Assembly (NCBI GenBank): GCA_036023115.1
Contig: JAYKKT010000046.1
Coordinates: forward strand, 4,681,001 to 4,745,000
Origin: Brasenia schreberi
Lineage: Eukaryota; Streptophyta; Magnoliopsida; Nymphaeales; Cabombaceae
Direction: 5' to 3'
DNA length: 64,000 nt
The notes under the pieces are model-generated. The model did no database searches and was not told where the DNA came from. It saw only the letters and a list, made by a program, of their open reading frames with translations. The position numbers and the translations under genes were made by a program. Of the stretch, positions 63,021 through 64,000 are shown piece after piece. The first letter of the stretch is position 1. Each line of letters starts with the position of its first letter.

Positions 63021-63777
63021 ATGGAGTTTAATTACATTCCACAACTGCTGTTGCTCTGTTTCTTTCCTCTCCTTGCTGAGTGCGAGGTTCGCCATTTCCG
63101 TTTCGACGTGAGCAACCTTCTTTCTTTCTTGGATTTATTGGTTAGCTGGGCTGAGTGACGCAGATGGGCCTAACAATCAGGGATGACTCAATGGAAGTTG
63201 AGGCCTAAAGCTAAAAATTGCGATCATGTATGACTTAAAACTTGGACTAAAAATTGCGATCATGTATTGATAGGTGGTGATGAGGAACTACAGGAAGCTT
63301 TGTCAAACCAAACCCATCGTCACGGTCAACGGTCAGTTTCCTGGGCCAACCCTCTTCGCCGGAGAAGATGACAACGTCGTCGTTAAGGTCACTAACCACG
63401 TCAAGTATAATGTTACCATCTACTGGTAAGTTAAATTAAATACTTAACTTAATTCCAATTCGATATTATGATATTAAGAAAGGTTTACCTGCATTAAGGT
63501 GGTTAATTAGGGGAACAATGGTGGGGATATATACATGGTTTCACAGGCATGGCGTCAAGTAGCTCCGAACCGGCTGGGCCAATGGCCTCGAGTAAATCAC
63601 GCAGTGCCAGATCCAGCCAGGGAACAACTTCACCATCATCAGCCAGAGAGGGACGCTCCTATGGCAGGCAACCATCGTTCATGGCGCCATCGTAATCCTG
63701 CCGAAGCATCGAGATCCTTACCCTTTTATCACACCCCATGAGGAGGTCATCATAGTACTAGGTGGCCTTCCCTTAGT
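63021..63777 (+). pseudogene. LAC: Laccase pseudogene, 5' part
   Basis: Exon 1 (63021-63107) encodes a signal peptide and start of the mature protein (LLAECEVRHFRFD). Exon 2 (63274-63425) is well preserved: [20 protein letters not shown], then [20 protein letters not shown] and YNVTIYW. Exon 3 begins at 63547 with HGV and would carry the first copper-binding motif region, but it has in-frame stops TAG (63560-63562) and TAA (63593-63595), and the segment that should hold WxH and the next copper ligands is shortened ([16 protein letters not shown]). Laccases are secreted multicopper oxidases acting in lignin and flavonoid polymerisation (family knowledge). Exons 1 and 2 splice cleanly, so the gene died fairly recently. 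Downstream exons are not seen in this window. Confidence 0.9.
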
Positions 63778-64000
63778 CTCTCTCCCACACACAAGCGCAC
63801 ACAAACACACACACATATATACAGTGGCGGACGTACGTTAAATTTGGTTTAGGTCGAACGAGAGCTGGCTAGGTCCCAACTCATGGCTTTCGTGCTCGAC
63901 GGCATCGGCCGAACATTAAAGGGAAGGGATCTCTGTGGAACGCCATTTTCCAGAAGCAGGTTTTGTGGAATCGTGAGGTCATTTTCGTCTCGCCCTCTTA
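63778..64000. other. Downstream flank with a MITE-like terminus
   Basis: A short CA run precedes cagtggcggacgtacg at 63822, the CAGTGGCGGA-type terminus seen at 30272. The other end is not identified within the window. Confidence 0.35.

Overview
This window is nuclear DNA of a flowering plant. It is AT-rich, has spliced genes with GT-AG introns, long microsatellites, tRNA-derived SINEs, DNA-transposon remnants and two LTR retrotransposons. The gene families (CEP peptide precursors, SIP aquaporin, p24 delta, LEA_4, laccase, kinesin light chain-related, F-box/LRR) are typical of angiosperms. I cannot place the species.

Layout. 1-1.8 kb: 5' part of a YbaK/PrdX-type aminoacyl-tRNA deacylase gene (minus, runs off the left edge). 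3.5-5.5 kb: complete four-exon p24 delta cargo receptor (plus). 6.0-7.6 kb: complete three-exon F-box/LRR gene (minus), convergent with p24. 8-14.3 kb: repeat-rich DNA with a GC-rich possible solo LTR, two SINEs and a TIR element. 14.5 and 26.9 kb: two intronless CEP signalling-peptide precursors, same strand, about 12 kb apart, with repeats between. 32.7-34.9 kb: complete three-exon SIP1 aquaporin. 36.3-37.7 kb: LEA_4 gene with a signal peptide. 38.0-39.8 kb: complete five-exon gene resembling TOM2B (minus), with a TIR element carrying a 10-bp target duplication directly upstream of its start. 42.15-42.49 kb: perfect 341-bp GA tract. 46.1-49.8 kb: kinesin light chain-related gene whose first exon changes frame about six times. 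50.6-56.6 kb: complete but decayed Ty1/copia element (minus). 57.1-62.9 kb: a related copia element (plus). 63.0-63.8 kb: laccase pseudogene.

The genes do not form one pathway; this is ordinary gene-plus-transposon plant chromatin. The best-supported unusual features are in the two copia elements. They lie head to head with 477 bp between their 5' LTRs, and both have exact 5-bp target duplications. Both carry the same non-canonical protease residue (Asp-Ser-Arg instead of Asp-Ser-Gly), have lost the zinc-knuckle histidine, and keep a hairpin that overlaps the pol stop codon (two hairpins in one copy, three in the other). Their LTRs are studded with AACGG/CCGTT motifs. The left copia copy is inserted inside an older tRNA-like SINE. 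The frame changes in the kinesin gene, and a suspected one in the LEA gene, could be either real decay or consensus errors; the sequence alone does not decide.
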